Part shown: piece after piece, positions 7,965-16,154 of the stretch
Layout: the number at the start of each line of letters is the position of its first letter
Numbering within the stretch: position 1 is the stretch's first letter
Source: Streptomyces canus
GTDB lineage: Bacteria > Actinomycetota > Actinomycetes > Streptomycetales > Streptomycetaceae
NCBI RefSeq assembly: GCF_030815415.1
Contig: NZ_JAUSWW010000001.1
Span: 496,001-560,000, forward strand
Reading direction: 5' to 3'
Length of the DNA stretch: 64,000 nt
The notes under the pieces: generated by a model
Told to the model about the DNA's origin: nothing
The model's input: only the letters and a program-made list of their open reading frames with translations
Database searches by the model: none
Position numbers and translations under genes: made by a program

Positions 7965-9212
7965 CTACTTGGCGGCGGACTGGGCCTCGGACAGCGCGTC
8001 CTTGGGCGACTTGGAGCCACTGAGGGTGGACTGGACGGCCTTCCACAGCTGCTCGGAGATCTTGGGGTACTTGGTGCCCAGGTCGTCGCTGGTGCGTCCC
8101 TTGGCGGCCTTGACCGCGTCGACCCAAGGCTTCAGGTCGGCGTTCGCAGCCACCTGCTTGTCCTGGACCTCGCTGGTGGGTGCCACGTAGGACAGGGTGG
8201 TGTCGGTGTTGTAGAGGTTGTCGCCGCTGGTCAGGCAGGTGACCAGCTTCTGGGAGGTGGCGTAGCGGCCACTGTCGTCCTGGACCGGGATGGTGACGAA
8301 CTCACCGCCGGTGGGGGCCGCCGCGCTGCCGCCCGCGGCGGCGGGGATGGGCAGCACGCCGAAGTCGAATCCGGCCTTCTTGGCGCCGGCGAGCTGCCAG
8401 GTGCCGTTCTCGGCGAAGGCGTAGTCGCCGGTCGCGAACTCCTGCCAGCTGGTGGTCTGGGTGTTGTTGAGGACAGAGTTGGGGGCGTAGCCGTCCGACA
8501 GCCAGTCCTTCCAGAGCGTCAGTGCCGACACGGCCTGCGCGGAGTCGAGTTCGGTGAGCTTGGCGTCCGCGCCCCAGAACCAGGGCAGGAACTGGAAGCT
8601 GCCCTCCTCGGTGCCGATGGCGGAGAAGGTGATGCCCTTCTTGCCGGCCTTCTTCACCTTCGCCAGGGCGGCCGTCAGCGACGGCCAGTCCTTGATCGAG
8701 GCGACGTCGACGCCGGCCGCCTTCAGGACGTCCTTGTTGTAGTAGAGGGCGAGGGTGTTGGCGCCGATCGGGGTGCCGTAGGTCTTGCCGCCGGACTGGC
8801 CGGCCGCGAGCAGGTTGGGGTCGACCTTGGAGGTGTCCAGCTTGTTGTCGTCGGTCGTGGTGAGCACGCCTGCCTCGGCCATGGTCGACACCACCGGGTT
8901 GTCGACGATGAGGACGTCCGGGGAGTTGCCCTGCTGCGCCGCCAGCAGGGTCTTGTTGCCCAAGTCGCTGGTGTCGAAGGCGGTCCGCTTGACCTTCACG
9001 CCGGCCTCGGTGCCGCACTGGTCCAGCAGCTTCGCCCAAGCCGAGGTCTTGTCGAACTGCGGGTAGGGGTCCCAGAGGGTGTACGTGCCGCTGCCGGCGT
9101 CCTTGGTGTCGCTGCTTCCGGAGCCGGAGGAGCAGGCGGTGGCGGTGACGGCCACGGCGAGGGCGGTCACGGCCGCGGCGGTCAGACGGCGCTGTCTGGA
9201 GAAGCTGTTCAT
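7965..9212 (-). CDS. Extracellular sugar-binding lipoprotein of ABC transporter
   Basis: The 415-residue protein begins MNSFSRQRRLTAAAVTALAV, a lipoprotein signal ending at the lipobox ATAC with the acylated Cys near residue 30. A Ser/Gly linker and the family 1 solute-binding fold follow, with PDVLIVDNPVV and YGTPIGANTLALYYNKD among its strands. An AGGA ribosome binding site lies about 9 nt before ATG 9212, which decides against an upstream start. It should capture the sugar outside the membrane and deliver it to the two permeases. It is the first gene of the minus-strand operon. The sugar is unknown, but the neighbouring glycosidases suggest a plant- or microbe-derived oligosaccharide. Confidence 0.9.
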   Translation of the reverse strand: MNSFSRQRRLTAAAVTALAVAVTATACSSGSGSSDTKDAGSGTYTLWDPYPQFDKTSAWAKLLDQCGTEAGVKVKRTAFDTSDLGNKTLLAAQQGNSPDVLIVDNPVVSTMAEAGVLTTTDDNKLDTSKVDPNLLAAGQSGGKTYGTPIGANTLALYYNKDVLKAAGVDVASIKDWPSLTAALAKVKKAGKKGITFSAIGTEEGSFQFLPWFWGADAKLTELDSAQAVSALTLWKDWLSDGYAPNSVLNNTQTTSWQEFATGDYAFAENGTWQLAGAKKAGFDFGVLPIPAAAGGSAAAPTGGEFVTIPVQDDSGRYATSQKLVTCLTSGDNLYNTDTTLSYVAPTSEVQDKQVAANADLKPWVDAVKAAKGRTSDDLGTKYPKISEQLWKAVQSTLSGSKSPKDALSEAQSAAK

Positions 9213-9338
9213 CGCGAGGATTCCTTTGTTCTGGGCATGCGGGTGCCGAGGACATGGGGGTGTCGAGGGCAAAGGGGTGCTTAGGGCACGGGGTGGTGGC
9301 AAAAAGCGGCCACGGTGAGCGGTCCAGGCGCCCGGTGA

Positions 9339-9363
9339 GTGAGGTGAAGTGGGGTGAGGTGAA
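9339..9363. promoter_or_regulatory. Direct repeat upstream of the sugar transporter operon
   Basis: Two copies of GTGAGGTGAA (9339-9348 and 9354-9363) lie in the 165 bp between the LacI gene end and the transporter operon start. On the coding strand of the operon they read TTCACCTCAC twice, 15 bp apart. The operon promoter should be in this gap. No CGAACCGGTTCG site is here, so either transcription reads through from the LacI gene or a different activator uses these repeats. The function is a guess. Confidence 0.3.
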
Positions 9364-9377
9364 CTGTGCGGGTGTGG

Positions 9378-10391
9378 TCAGGAGGCGGTGCCCGGCCCGG
9401 TGCTGGCCCGCAGGGAAATGGGCGGTGTCAGGAGATGGTGCCGGGGCGGCGCGTCGGGACGGTCGAGCCGCTCCACCAGCAGGTCGACGGCGAGCCTGCC
9501 CATCTCCTCCGCCGGTACGTCCGCTGCGGTGAGCTGCGGGGTCACCGTCTCGGCCCACCGGCCGGCGACGACTCCGGTGACGGAGAAGTCGCGCGGCACA
9601 TGGCGGCCCGCCCGCGCGAGCCCCCGGTACAGCCCGCCGAGGGCGGCTTCGTTCAGGGTGACCAGCGCCGTGGTGGCGGGGTCGTCGTGCAGGATGCGTT
9701 CCACGCAGGTCTGACCGGAGGCGGCGTCGTCCCCGCAGCAGTACGTCCGGACGGTGAGCCCGCGTTCGGCGGCGGCCTTGGTGAAGCCGTCCAGGCCGCG
9801 GTGCGCGGACTCGTACCCGGCCCGCAGCAGCTGCTCGGGGCGGTTGACGAAGGCGATCCGGCGATGGCCGAGATCCGCCAGGTGGTGCACACACGCCGCC
9901 GTCAGTGCGGTGTGGTCCAGGCCGACCCACCAGCTGCCCTCCGGGTGGGCGGTGCGGCCGATGGCGACGGAGGGGAAGTCCAGCTCGGCCAGGTGGTCGG
10001 CCCGGTCGTCCTCGAGCCTGATCTCCATCAGGATCGCGCCGTCGACCCTCCGCTCCCCCAGCAGCCGTTGGAACGAGCGATCACTGTCCACACCGCTCGG
10101 GGAGAGCAGCACGTCGTAGTCGTAGGCTGCCGCGGCCTCCACCACACTGCCGATGAAGTCCAGCTGCATCCCCGTGTAGTGGTTCCCGGCCGGGGGGAAC
10201 ACCAGGCCGATCGTACTGGTCCGCCCGTTGGCCAGGGCACGCGCACTGGCGTTGGGCCGGTAGCCCAGTTCGTCGATGACCTCCTGGATCTTCCGTCGGG
10301 TGTCGTCCGAGACCGGGCGCTTGCCGCTCAGCGCGTACGAAACGGTGCTCCGCGAGACACCGGCCCGCCGGGCGATCTCACCGATGTTCAC
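9378..10391 (-). CDS. LacI/GalR-family transcriptional regulator
   Basis: The 337-residue repressor begins at GTG 10391, six bases after an AAGGAG site. The start places the DNA-binding domain at residues 1-55: NIGEIARRAGVSRSTVSYAL with hinge helix RPNASARALA. The periplasmic-binding-protein-like ligand domain follows, starting TIGLVFPP, with effector-pocket segments such as VDGAILME. Two of the four CGAACCGGTTCG palindromes lie in its own upstream region, implying autoregulation. It sits between the transporter operon and the divergent secreted glycosidase, so it is the likely local sugar-responsive switch for both. The effector sugar is unknown. Confidence 0.92.
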   Translation of the reverse strand: MNIGEIARRAGVSRSTVSYALSGKRPVSDDTRRKIQEVIDELGYRPNASARALANGRTSTIGLVFPPAGNHYTGMQLDFIGSVVEAAAAYDYDVLLSPSGVDSDRSFQRLLGERRVDGAILMEIRLEDDRADHLAELDFPSVAIGRTAHPEGSWWVGLDHTALTAACVHHLADLGHRRIAFVNRPEQLLRAGYESAHRGLDGFTKAAAERGLTVRTYCCGDDAASGQTCVERILHDDPATTALVTLNEAALGGLYRGLARAGRHVPRDFSVTGVVAGRWAETVTPQLTAADVPAEEMGRLAVDLLVERLDRPDAPPRHHLLTPPISLRASTGPGTAS

Positions 10392-10406
10392 GGGTGGCTC
10401 CTTGCT

Positions 10407-10418
10407 CGAACCGGTTCG
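10407..10418. promoter_or_regulatory. LacI-type operator CGAACCGGTTCG, copy 1
   Basis: A perfect 12-bp palindrome with the central CG step typical of LacI/GalR operators. It lies 15 bp before the LacI start codon, where binding would block expression of the regulator itself. Confidence 0.75.
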
Positions 10419-10488
10419 GCTCCTCGGTGGAGACCGTACTCGCCGGTCGTGAGAGTAGAGGGTGGAACGTCTGGCGAAAGCCGATCGT

Positions 10489-10500
10489 CGAACCGGTTCG
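10489..10500. promoter_or_regulatory. LacI-type operator CGAACCGGTTCG, copy 2
   Basis: Identical palindrome 82 bp from copy 1, about 100 bp upstream of the LacI start and so probably close to its promoter. Confidence 0.75.
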
Positions 10501-10629
10501 CGTGAAGTGAAGGTAGGAACAAGCCGAACGCCTGTCAACACCCCCGACAGCACTTTCCTGTCCGCCAGAAAGCCCGGATTTCTTCGGGCCTGGGGGATTG
10601 CTGGCCAGGATTCCCGGTGCTAGCTTCCC

Positions 10630-10641
10630 CGAACCGGTTCG
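10630..10641. promoter_or_regulatory. LacI-type operator CGAACCGGTTCG, copy 3
   Basis: Identical palindrome 141 bp from copy 2, about 160 bp upstream of the glycosidase start, in a position fitting its promoter region. Confidence 0.75.
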
Positions 10642-10753
10642 ATGAAGTGATCCTTCCGACGACCCCACGCCGGTTCCACGCCTTCCTTGGGAGGCACAGA
10701 GGCCGCCACCCCCTGTCCACCTAGTGAGTCCCCCACTGCCCCCGTTCCATGAT

Positions 10754-10765
10754 CGAACCGGTTCG
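10754..10765. promoter_or_regulatory. LacI-type operator CGAACCGGTTCG, copy 4
   Basis: Identical palindrome 36 bp upstream of the ATG of the secreted glycosidase and 124 bp from copy 3. Binding here would interfere with transcription or early elongation of that gene. Confidence 0.75.
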
Positions 10766-10800
10766 ACGCACCCGACACTCCAGGATTGAGGACGCAATCC

Positions 10801-13800
10801 ATGCCACCCGCTGACAGATCAGCCCGGCGCCGGGCTCCGGCCGCCGTGGCACTGGCCCTCGGCGCCGGCCTGCTGGCCGCGCCCGCCGCACCCGCGCAGG
10901 CGGCCGAGACGCCGCAACCCATCGCCCGCTACACCTTCGACGTGGACGATCTCGCCTCCGGGAAGATCACCGACACGTCCGGGAACGGCCTGACGGCAAC
11001 CCTGGTGAACGGCTCCACCGCCCAGTCCGTCGACGGCGCGACCGGCGGCAAGGCGCTCGCTCTGCCCGGCGGCGCACCCGACTCCAACGGCGCCTACGTC
11101 CGCCTCCCCCGCGAAGTGCTCGGCGACGCGGCCGACTTGACGGTCTCCGCCCGCGTGAAGTGGAGCGGCGACAAGTCGTCCTGGCAGCGGATCTTCGATC
11201 TGGGCACCAACACCACCAAGTACCTCTTCGCCACCCCGTACAACGGCAACGGACTGCTCCAGACGTCCGTGACCACCGGCGGAGGGGGTGCGGAGGCACA
11301 GGTCCGCGGCTACGCGCCACTCCCCGCCGACCAGTGGCGGACCGTCACCGTCACCCTCGACACCGCCGCCAAGCGGCTCACCACCTACCTCGACGGCGTG
11401 GCGGTCTCCTCCACCGCGACCAGCATCAAGGCCAAGGACGTACTGGACGCTTCGGCCACCGCCGCCGGGTACATCGGCAAGTCATTCTGGCCGGACCCGC
11501 TGCTCAAGGGCGCGGTCGACGACTTCGCCGTCTGGCACGCCGCGCTCAGCCCCGAGCAGGTGGCCGGCACCGTCGGAACCGTACCGACCCTTCAGGAGCT
11601 GTCGAAGACGTCCTTCGAGGTCCGTACGACGACCGGAACCGCCCCGTCCCTGCCCGCCGCCGTCCGCGCCTCCTTCTCCGACGGTTACGACCGCGACGCG
11701 CCGGTCACCTGGGACGCCGTACCGTCCGACGAGTACGCCCGGCCGGGCACGTTCACCGTGGCCGGAACCGCGGCCGGGCGCGCGGTGAAGGCCACCGTCA
11801 CCGTGGTCCGCGAGGGAGCCCTGACCGTCGACCTCGCCTCGGACACCGGCGCGTTCCACGGCGGCGCCTCCGGCACGCTCTACGGCGTGTACGGACCGGA
11901 CGTCCCCACCAACAACCTCATCGAGGGCATGGGCCTGCGCACCGTCTCCACAAAGGCCCAGGACGGTCCGCAGCACCCGGGCGCCGACGCACTGGAGGTG
12001 GTGCAGCCGCTGGCCGACTCCACCGACGGGGACGTCTACATCTACATGACGGACATCCACCGCGGCTTCCCGTACGAGTGGCCCGGCGACACCCCCGCGC
12101 AGAAGCTGAAGCTGTACGAGGAGAAGATCGCCAAGCAGGTCGACCAGGTGCTGAAACTGCCCAAGCAGTACCAGGACAACATCGTCTTCGTGCCGTTCAA
12201 CGAGCCCGAGGGCAACATGTTCGGCACCGGCGACTGGAGCTACAACAAGGTCAGTTGGCTCAACGACCCCGACGACTTCTTCGCCGCCTGGGACTCCGCG
12301 TACAAGCTCATCAAGGGCAAGATGCCGGACGCCCGCATCGCCGGCCCCAACACCAGCGTCCTGTACGACCAGGTGAAGGGCTTCCTCACCCACTCCCTGG
12401 CCGCCGGCACCCTCCCGGACGTCATCACCTGGCACGAGCTGAGCCACCCGGAGGCGGTGCGCCAGAGCGTCGCCAAGTACCGGACGTGGGAGAAGGACCT
12501 GTTCAAGGGGACCTCCCGCGTGGGCACCCAACTCCCCATCAACATCAATGAGTACGCCTTCAACTACCACACCTCCGTACCCGGCCAGATGATCCAGTGG
12601 GTGTCCGCGATCGAGGAGTCCAAGGTGGACGCCGACATCGCGTACTGGAACATCGACGGCAACCTCTCCGACTCCGCGGTGCAGTCCAACCGCGGCAACG
12701 GCCAGTGGTGGCTGCTGAATTCCTACGCCTCGATGAGCGGGCACACGGTCGCGGTGAACCCGCCGTTCCCCGGCCAGAACTACACCATGCAGGGTGTCGC
12801 CACCCTCGACGAGAAGAAGAAGCAGACACGCCTGATCTTCGGTGGCTCCACCGGCAAGGGCCACATCACCTTCGCCAACGTCCCGAAGAAGGTCTTCGGC
12901 AAGAGCGTGCACGCCTGGGTCCGCGAGATCGACTGGAGCGGCCAGATCGGCGACAACTCCGGCCCGAAACTGCTCACGGAGACGAACCTCAAGGTCGGCG
13001 CCGACGGTACGGTCAACGTCGACTTCGGCGACGGCACGCTGCCGACACTGAAGGAGTCGTCGGCGTACGAGATAGTCCTGACCCCGGCCGGGGAGGCGAA
13101 GGGCACGCAGATCGCGCCCGTGCGCTGGCAGGGTTCGTACGAGGCCGAGGACGCGGCGCACACCGGGTCCGGCTACTCCAAGAACGGTCCGGAGGGCTCG
13201 ACGAGTGACGTGTCGAAGTTCTACACCTCTGGCGGCTACGACGTGGGCGGCCTGCGCACCGGCTCCGACGTCACGCTCGACTTCACCGTGGACGTCCCCG
13301 AGGACGGCACCTACGACCTGAGTGTCTTCGCCAACTCCCTCAACACCTTCGACAAGGTGAAGGAGCAGGGCCCCACCAACGTCTTCCTCCGGGTCGACGG
13401 CTCCGCCGACACCGAGCAGGAGTTGTCCATGCCGCTCGGCTACAAGTGGGTGGTGTGGGACCACACCGACACCAAGGTGAAGCTGACCAAGGGCAAGCAC
13501 ACCCTGACGCTCGCCGCGAAGAGTCTGGACGGCAAGCGGGTCACGAAGGGCGACGCCATCGTGGACCGGCTCACGCTGTCCCTGCCGAGCGCGGCTGCCA
13601 GCACCCAGGTGTACGAGGGTGAGTTGGCCTGGGTCGGCGGCGGTGCCCGGCCCGTGTACGACCTGCCGAAGCGGGCGGCCACCGGATCGGGCGCGGCCCG
13701 GCTCGCGAAGGGCCAGACGGCCACGTTCTGGGTCTACTCCCCCGCCGACCGCGAGGCCACCCTCGACATCGACACCCTCGGCGGGGCGAACGGCCGGGTC

Positions 13801-14454
13801 TCGGTCAACGGACACGAGGTGCTACGGCTGTCCAAGGACCGGCGTGCCGTGGCGGTCTCCCTCTCGGGCGGCGTCAACAAGGTGACAGTGACCGGTGGTT
13901 CGGCCCCGACGCTCGTCGACCGGCTCACGGTCACACCCACCGAGGGCGCGCTGCCGGTGCGCACATACGAGGCACAGGACGCTGCGCTCGTCGGCACAGC
14001 GAAGCTCGCGCCACTGTCGCTCGCCACCCACGGTACGGCGATCACCGGCATCGGCGGCGACCCGGGCAACGGCAACACGGCGACGTTCACGGTCGCCGCG
14101 GACAAGCCCGGTCTGTACGCGCTGCGCATCCGCTACTCCAACCCCGAGCAGTCCGAGGCCACCCACTACAACCCGGACCCGCTCGCCCGGCACGCGGACA
14201 TCTCCGTCAACGGCGGCGCGATCCAGCGGGTCGGCTTCCCGCACACCTTCCACCAGAACGACTTCTGGGAGCTGACCGTCCCCGTCCAGCTGAAGAAGGG
14301 GCAGAACACGATCTCTTTCCGGTCCGAGGAACTGCCGAACTTCGACGGCAAGACGTACGCCTCGGACACCTTCCCCGGCGTGCTGCTGCGCTCGCGCTAC
14401 GCCCCGCTGATCGACCGGATCGCCGTGGCGCCGTACGCACGGGAGGTGCGCTGA
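10801..14454 (+). CDS. Secreted multidomain glycoside hydrolase (clan GH-A, GH39-like) with LamG and CBM domains
   Basis: The 1217-residue exported protein starts at ATG 10801, eight bases after GAGGA. The signal peptide covers roughly residues 1-35 (cleavage near AQAAETP). A LamG/concanavalin-like domain (about 40-255) is followed by a bacterial Ig-like domain (about 265-335). The catalytic TIM-barrel region runs from about 345 to 650, with FNEPEG near residue 465 as likely acid/base and ININEYAF near 580 as likely nucleophile. A beta-rich segment and three carbohydrate-binding-like modules follow, two of them opening with YEAEDA or YEAQDA. The gene is divergent from the LacI gene with two operators in front, and should release the sugar taken up by the neighbouring transporter. 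The exact GH family and substrate are uncertain. Confidence 0.85.
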   Translation: MPPADRSARRRAPAAVALALGAGLLAAPAAPAQAAETPQPIARYTFDVDDLASGKITDTSGNGLTATLVNGSTAQSVDGATGGKALALPGGAPDSNGAYVRLPREVLGDAADLTVSARVKWSGDKSSWQRIFDLGTNTTKYLFATPYNGNGLLQTSVTTGGGGAEAQVRGYAPLPADQWRTVTVTLDTAAKRLTTYLDGVAVSSTATSIKAKDVLDASATAAGYIGKSFWPDPLLKGAVDDFAVWHAALSPEQVAGTVGTVPTLQELSKTSFEVRTTTGTAPSLPAAVRASFSDGYDRDAPVTWDAVPSDEYARPGTFTVAGTAAGRAVKATVTVVREGALTVDLASDTGAFHGGASGTLYGVYGPDVPTNNLIEGMGLRTVSTKAQDGPQHPGADALEVVQPLADSTDGDVYIYMTDIHRGFPYEWPGDTPAQKLKLYEEKIAKQVDQVLKLPKQYQDNIVFVPFNEPEGNMFGTGDWSYNKVSWLNDPDDFFAAWDSAYKLIKGKMPDARIAGPNTSVLYDQVKGFLTHSLAAGTLPDVITWHELSHPEAVRQSVAKYRTWEKDLFKGTSRVGTQLPININEYAFNYHTSVPGQMIQWVSAIEESKVDADIAYWNIDGNLSDSAVQSNRGNGQWWLLNSYASMSGHTVAVNPPFPGQNYTMQGVATLDEKKKQTRLIFGGSTGKGHITFANVPKKVFGKSVHAWVREIDWSGQIGDNSGPKLLTETNLKVGADGTVNVDFGDGTLPTLKESSAYEIVLTPAGEAKGTQIAPVRWQGSYEAEDAAHTGSGYSKNGPEGSTSDVSKFYTSGGYDVGGLRTGSDVTLDFTVDVPEDGTYDLSVFANSLNTFDKVKEQGPTNVFLRVDGSADTEQELSMPLGYKWVVWDHTDTKVKLTKGKHTLTLAAKSLDGKRVTKGDAIVDRLTLSLPSAAASTQVYEGELAWVGGGARPVYDLPKRAATGSGAARLAKGQTATFWVYSPADREATLDIDTLGGANGRVSVNGHEVLRLSKDRRAVAVSLSGGVNKVTVTGGSAPTLVDRLTVTPTEGALPVRTYEAQDAALVGTAKLAPLSLATHGTAITGIGGDPGNGNTATFTVAADKPGLYALRIRYSNPEQSEATHYNPDPLARHADISVNGGAIQRVGFPHTFHQNDFWELTVPVQLKKGQNTISFRSEELPNFDGKTYASDTFPGVLLRSRYAPLIDRIAVAPYAREVR

Positions 14455-14566
14455 GGATATGACCACCGGCGGCGACGCGAGGCGCACAACGCCTGGGTAG
14501 CGGGGCGCTCTCTTCCCCATGCCCCGCTCCACAGGTACGCGCGCTTCGCCGCCGGTGCGCACATCA

Positions 14567-14604
14567 GACGCCCGGTTCGGCCTTCGTCGGCGGAACCGGG
14601 CGTC
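14567..14604 (+). terminator. Hairpin downstream of the secreted glycosidase
   Basis: Perfect 12-bp arms GACGCCCGGTTC (14567-14578) and GAACCGGGCGTC (14593-14604) flank a 14-base loop. It lies 113 bp after the stop codon in an otherwise empty stretch, with no T-run, as is common for Streptomyces terminators. Confidence 0.6.
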
Positions 14605-14813
14605 CGCCATGGCCGGACCGGACGCGGCCCGTCGTCCCCGGATCAGCACGCCGGAGCCAAGGCTCCGGCGTGCCCGCGCATCGTCTGCGCGACCCCTCCA
14701 CACAAGTGGGCCTGGCCGGTGAAGCAGTCGACGCATCGGCTCTGCGTACCCGGATGCCGCACCACACTTGGCCTCCGTCCACCGACTGGCGGCGAACTCA
14801 CGGCAGTCTCCTG

Positions 14814-14890
14814 TTGACTTCCTCTCCCGCCTAAAGGCGGGGGATTCCAGCGGTCGCCCGCTGGGGTTCCTGCTTCAGCTGAAGAACGGC
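14814..14890 (-). mobile_element. IS605-type right-end hairpin with degenerate TnpB C-terminus
   Basis: TTGACTTCCTC precedes a hairpin CCCGCC-TAAA-GGCGGG (14826-14841) followed by GGGATTCC, the arrangement found at the right end of IS200/IS605 elements that carry TnpB. On the minus strand a frame ends KQEPQRATAGIPRL at the hairpin, like the usual tail of actinobacterial TnpB. Upstream of about 14890 the frame no longer resembles TnpB and lacks the zinc finger, so only the end of the element remains. The same layout recurs at 36332-36361. Confidence 0.5.
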
Positions 14891-15351
14891 AGGCTCGCGC
14901 GTGTGTATGCGGCGCCTGTCGGCTCGGGACACCGTGGCCGGGTACGCGCTCGACACCCGGCACGGCACAGACACATCCCGGTCCTGACGCAGGTCGGGCA
15001 GATTCGAGCGACCCGGGGCACCAGTCTCGGCGGGGCTCCTCTCCATCCGGGGAGCGCTTGGCCAGCCAGTCGACGTCTGCCGGTGCGGATCGGCAGCCGC
15101 ATGGCCGCGAGCTGGGCATGGGGTTCCTCCTGCATCAGCCCTCACGGGGGATCCGGCGGTCACTGCGCGGGGGGCGCTCCAACTCGCTCGTGCGCACAGA
15201 TCCTGGATCCTCCGTGGCTGGCACCACCAAGTACCACCGGGTGTCCACCGAGCTGAGCCGGAGCGCCGGATTGCCTCACCCATGACGGTCCTCCGCCCGG
15301 GCGGTGGGACATAGGCCCCTGATCGCGGAGTGTCCCGGAAGCAGTTCCAGC
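14891..15351. other. Intergenic stretch without recognisable genes
   Basis: Several frames are open on both strands because of high GC, but none shows a domain, a ribosome binding site or sensible composition. The stretch probably contains decayed sequence between the TnpB end and the SDR promoter. Confidence 0.5.
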
Positions 15352-15367
15352 TTGACCTTGCGCTCTG

Positions 15368-15381
15368 AAACCGATCGGTTT
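15368..15381. promoter_or_regulatory. Palindromic operator AAACCGATCGGTTT, distal copy
   Basis: Perfect 14-bp palindrome of TetR-operator type, 24 bp from an identical copy and 44 bp before the SDR start. A TTGACC sequence lies just upstream at 15352-15357. No TetR gene flanks it; upstream is IS605 debris. Confidence 0.7.
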
Positions 15382-15391
15382 ACTCTGATGG

Positions 15392-15405
15392 AAACCGATC
15401 GGTTT
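15392..15405. promoter_or_regulatory. Palindromic operator AAACCGATCGGTTT, proximal copy
   Basis: Second identical palindrome, 20 bp before the ATG of the SDR gene and immediately ahead of its GGAGG ribosome binding site. It could block initiation or elongation when bound. Confidence 0.7.
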
Positions 15406-15425
15406 CTCATTCTGTGGAGGCAATC

Positions 15426-16127
15426 ATGACCGCTCTGAAGGGCGCAAACGTCTTCGTCACCGGTGGCAGCCGGGGCATCGGCAAGGCGCTGGTGGAAGAG
15501 CTGTACACGCGCGGCGCCGGCAAGGTCTACGCCACGGCCCGCGACCCGCGCACCGTGACGCACCCCGACGCCGTCCCGGTAGCCCTGGAGGTCACCGACC
15601 CCGCCTCCGTGGCCGCGGCCGCCGCCCAGGCACAGGATGTCACCGTGCTGATCAACAACGCGGGTGCCGCGGTCGGCGCCTCCTTCCTCGACTCCCCGGT
15701 CGACGACGTGCGCCGGGAGTTCGAGACCAACTTCTACGGCCCCCTGCTGCTCACCCGGGCCTTCGTCCCGGTCATCGAGCGCAACGGCGGCGGCCACATC
15801 CTCAACGTGCACTCCGTGCTCTCCTGGCTGGCCCTCGGCAACTCCTACAGCGCCTCCAAGGCCGCCCTGTGGTCGCAGACCAACTCCCTGCGCCTGGAGC
15901 TCCAGCCCCGTGGCATCGCCGTCACCGGACTGCACGTCGGATACGTCGACACGGACCTGGCGGCGGGCGTCGACGCACCCAAGTCCGACCCTCGTGACGT
16001 CGCCGCCCTCGCCCTCGACGGGGTCGAGACGGGCGCGTACGAGGTGCTCGCCGACGACATCACGCGCCAGGTCAAGGCGGGCCTGGCCGGCGACCTGGCC
16101 GGCCTGTACCCCCAACTGGCCAAGTAA
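15426..16127 (+). CDS. Short-chain dehydrogenase/reductase (SDR)
   Basis: The 233-residue protein starts at ATG 15426, five bases after GGAGG. The Rossmann nucleotide-binding motif is FVTGGSRGIGKAL near residue 10, the LINNAG strand is near residue 75, the catalytic Ser is in NVHSVLSW and the catalytic YSASK is near residue 142. It should catalyse NAD(P)-dependent oxidation or reduction of a small alcohol or ketone in the cytoplasm. It is followed after 27 bp by an alpha/beta hydrolase and then a decayed hydrolase, so the three probably formed one operon under the twin palindromes. The substrate is unknown; a detoxification role is plausible. Confidence 0.9.
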   Translation: MTALKGANVFVTGGSRGIGKALVEELYTRGAGKVYATARDPRTVTHPDAVPVALEVTDPASVAAAAAQAQDVTVLINNAGAAVGASFLDSPVDDVRREFETNFYGPLLLTRAFVPVIERNGGGHILNVHSVLSWLALGNSYSASKAALWSQTNSLRLELQPRGIAVTGLHVGYVDTDLAAGVDAPKSDPRDVAALALDGVETGAYEVLADDITRQVKAGLAGDLAGLYPQLAK

Positions 16128-16154
16128 TCCCTTCACTTATCAGGAGTCGACAAG

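Noticed and set aside
9339..9363. PhoP (PHO box) direct repeats before the sugar operon
   Set aside because: The TTCACC units are spaced 15 bp, not the 11 bp of PHO boxes.
10407..10765. Regularly recurring 12-mer that might suggest a CRISPR-like or satellite array
   Set aside because: Only four 12-bp palindromes with unequal spacing in a promoter region; operator sites are the sound reading.
11482..13815. Open frame of 777 codons on the minus strand
   Set aside because: Antisense shadow of the secreted glycosidase, whose signal peptide, domains and catalytic motifs are on the plus strand.
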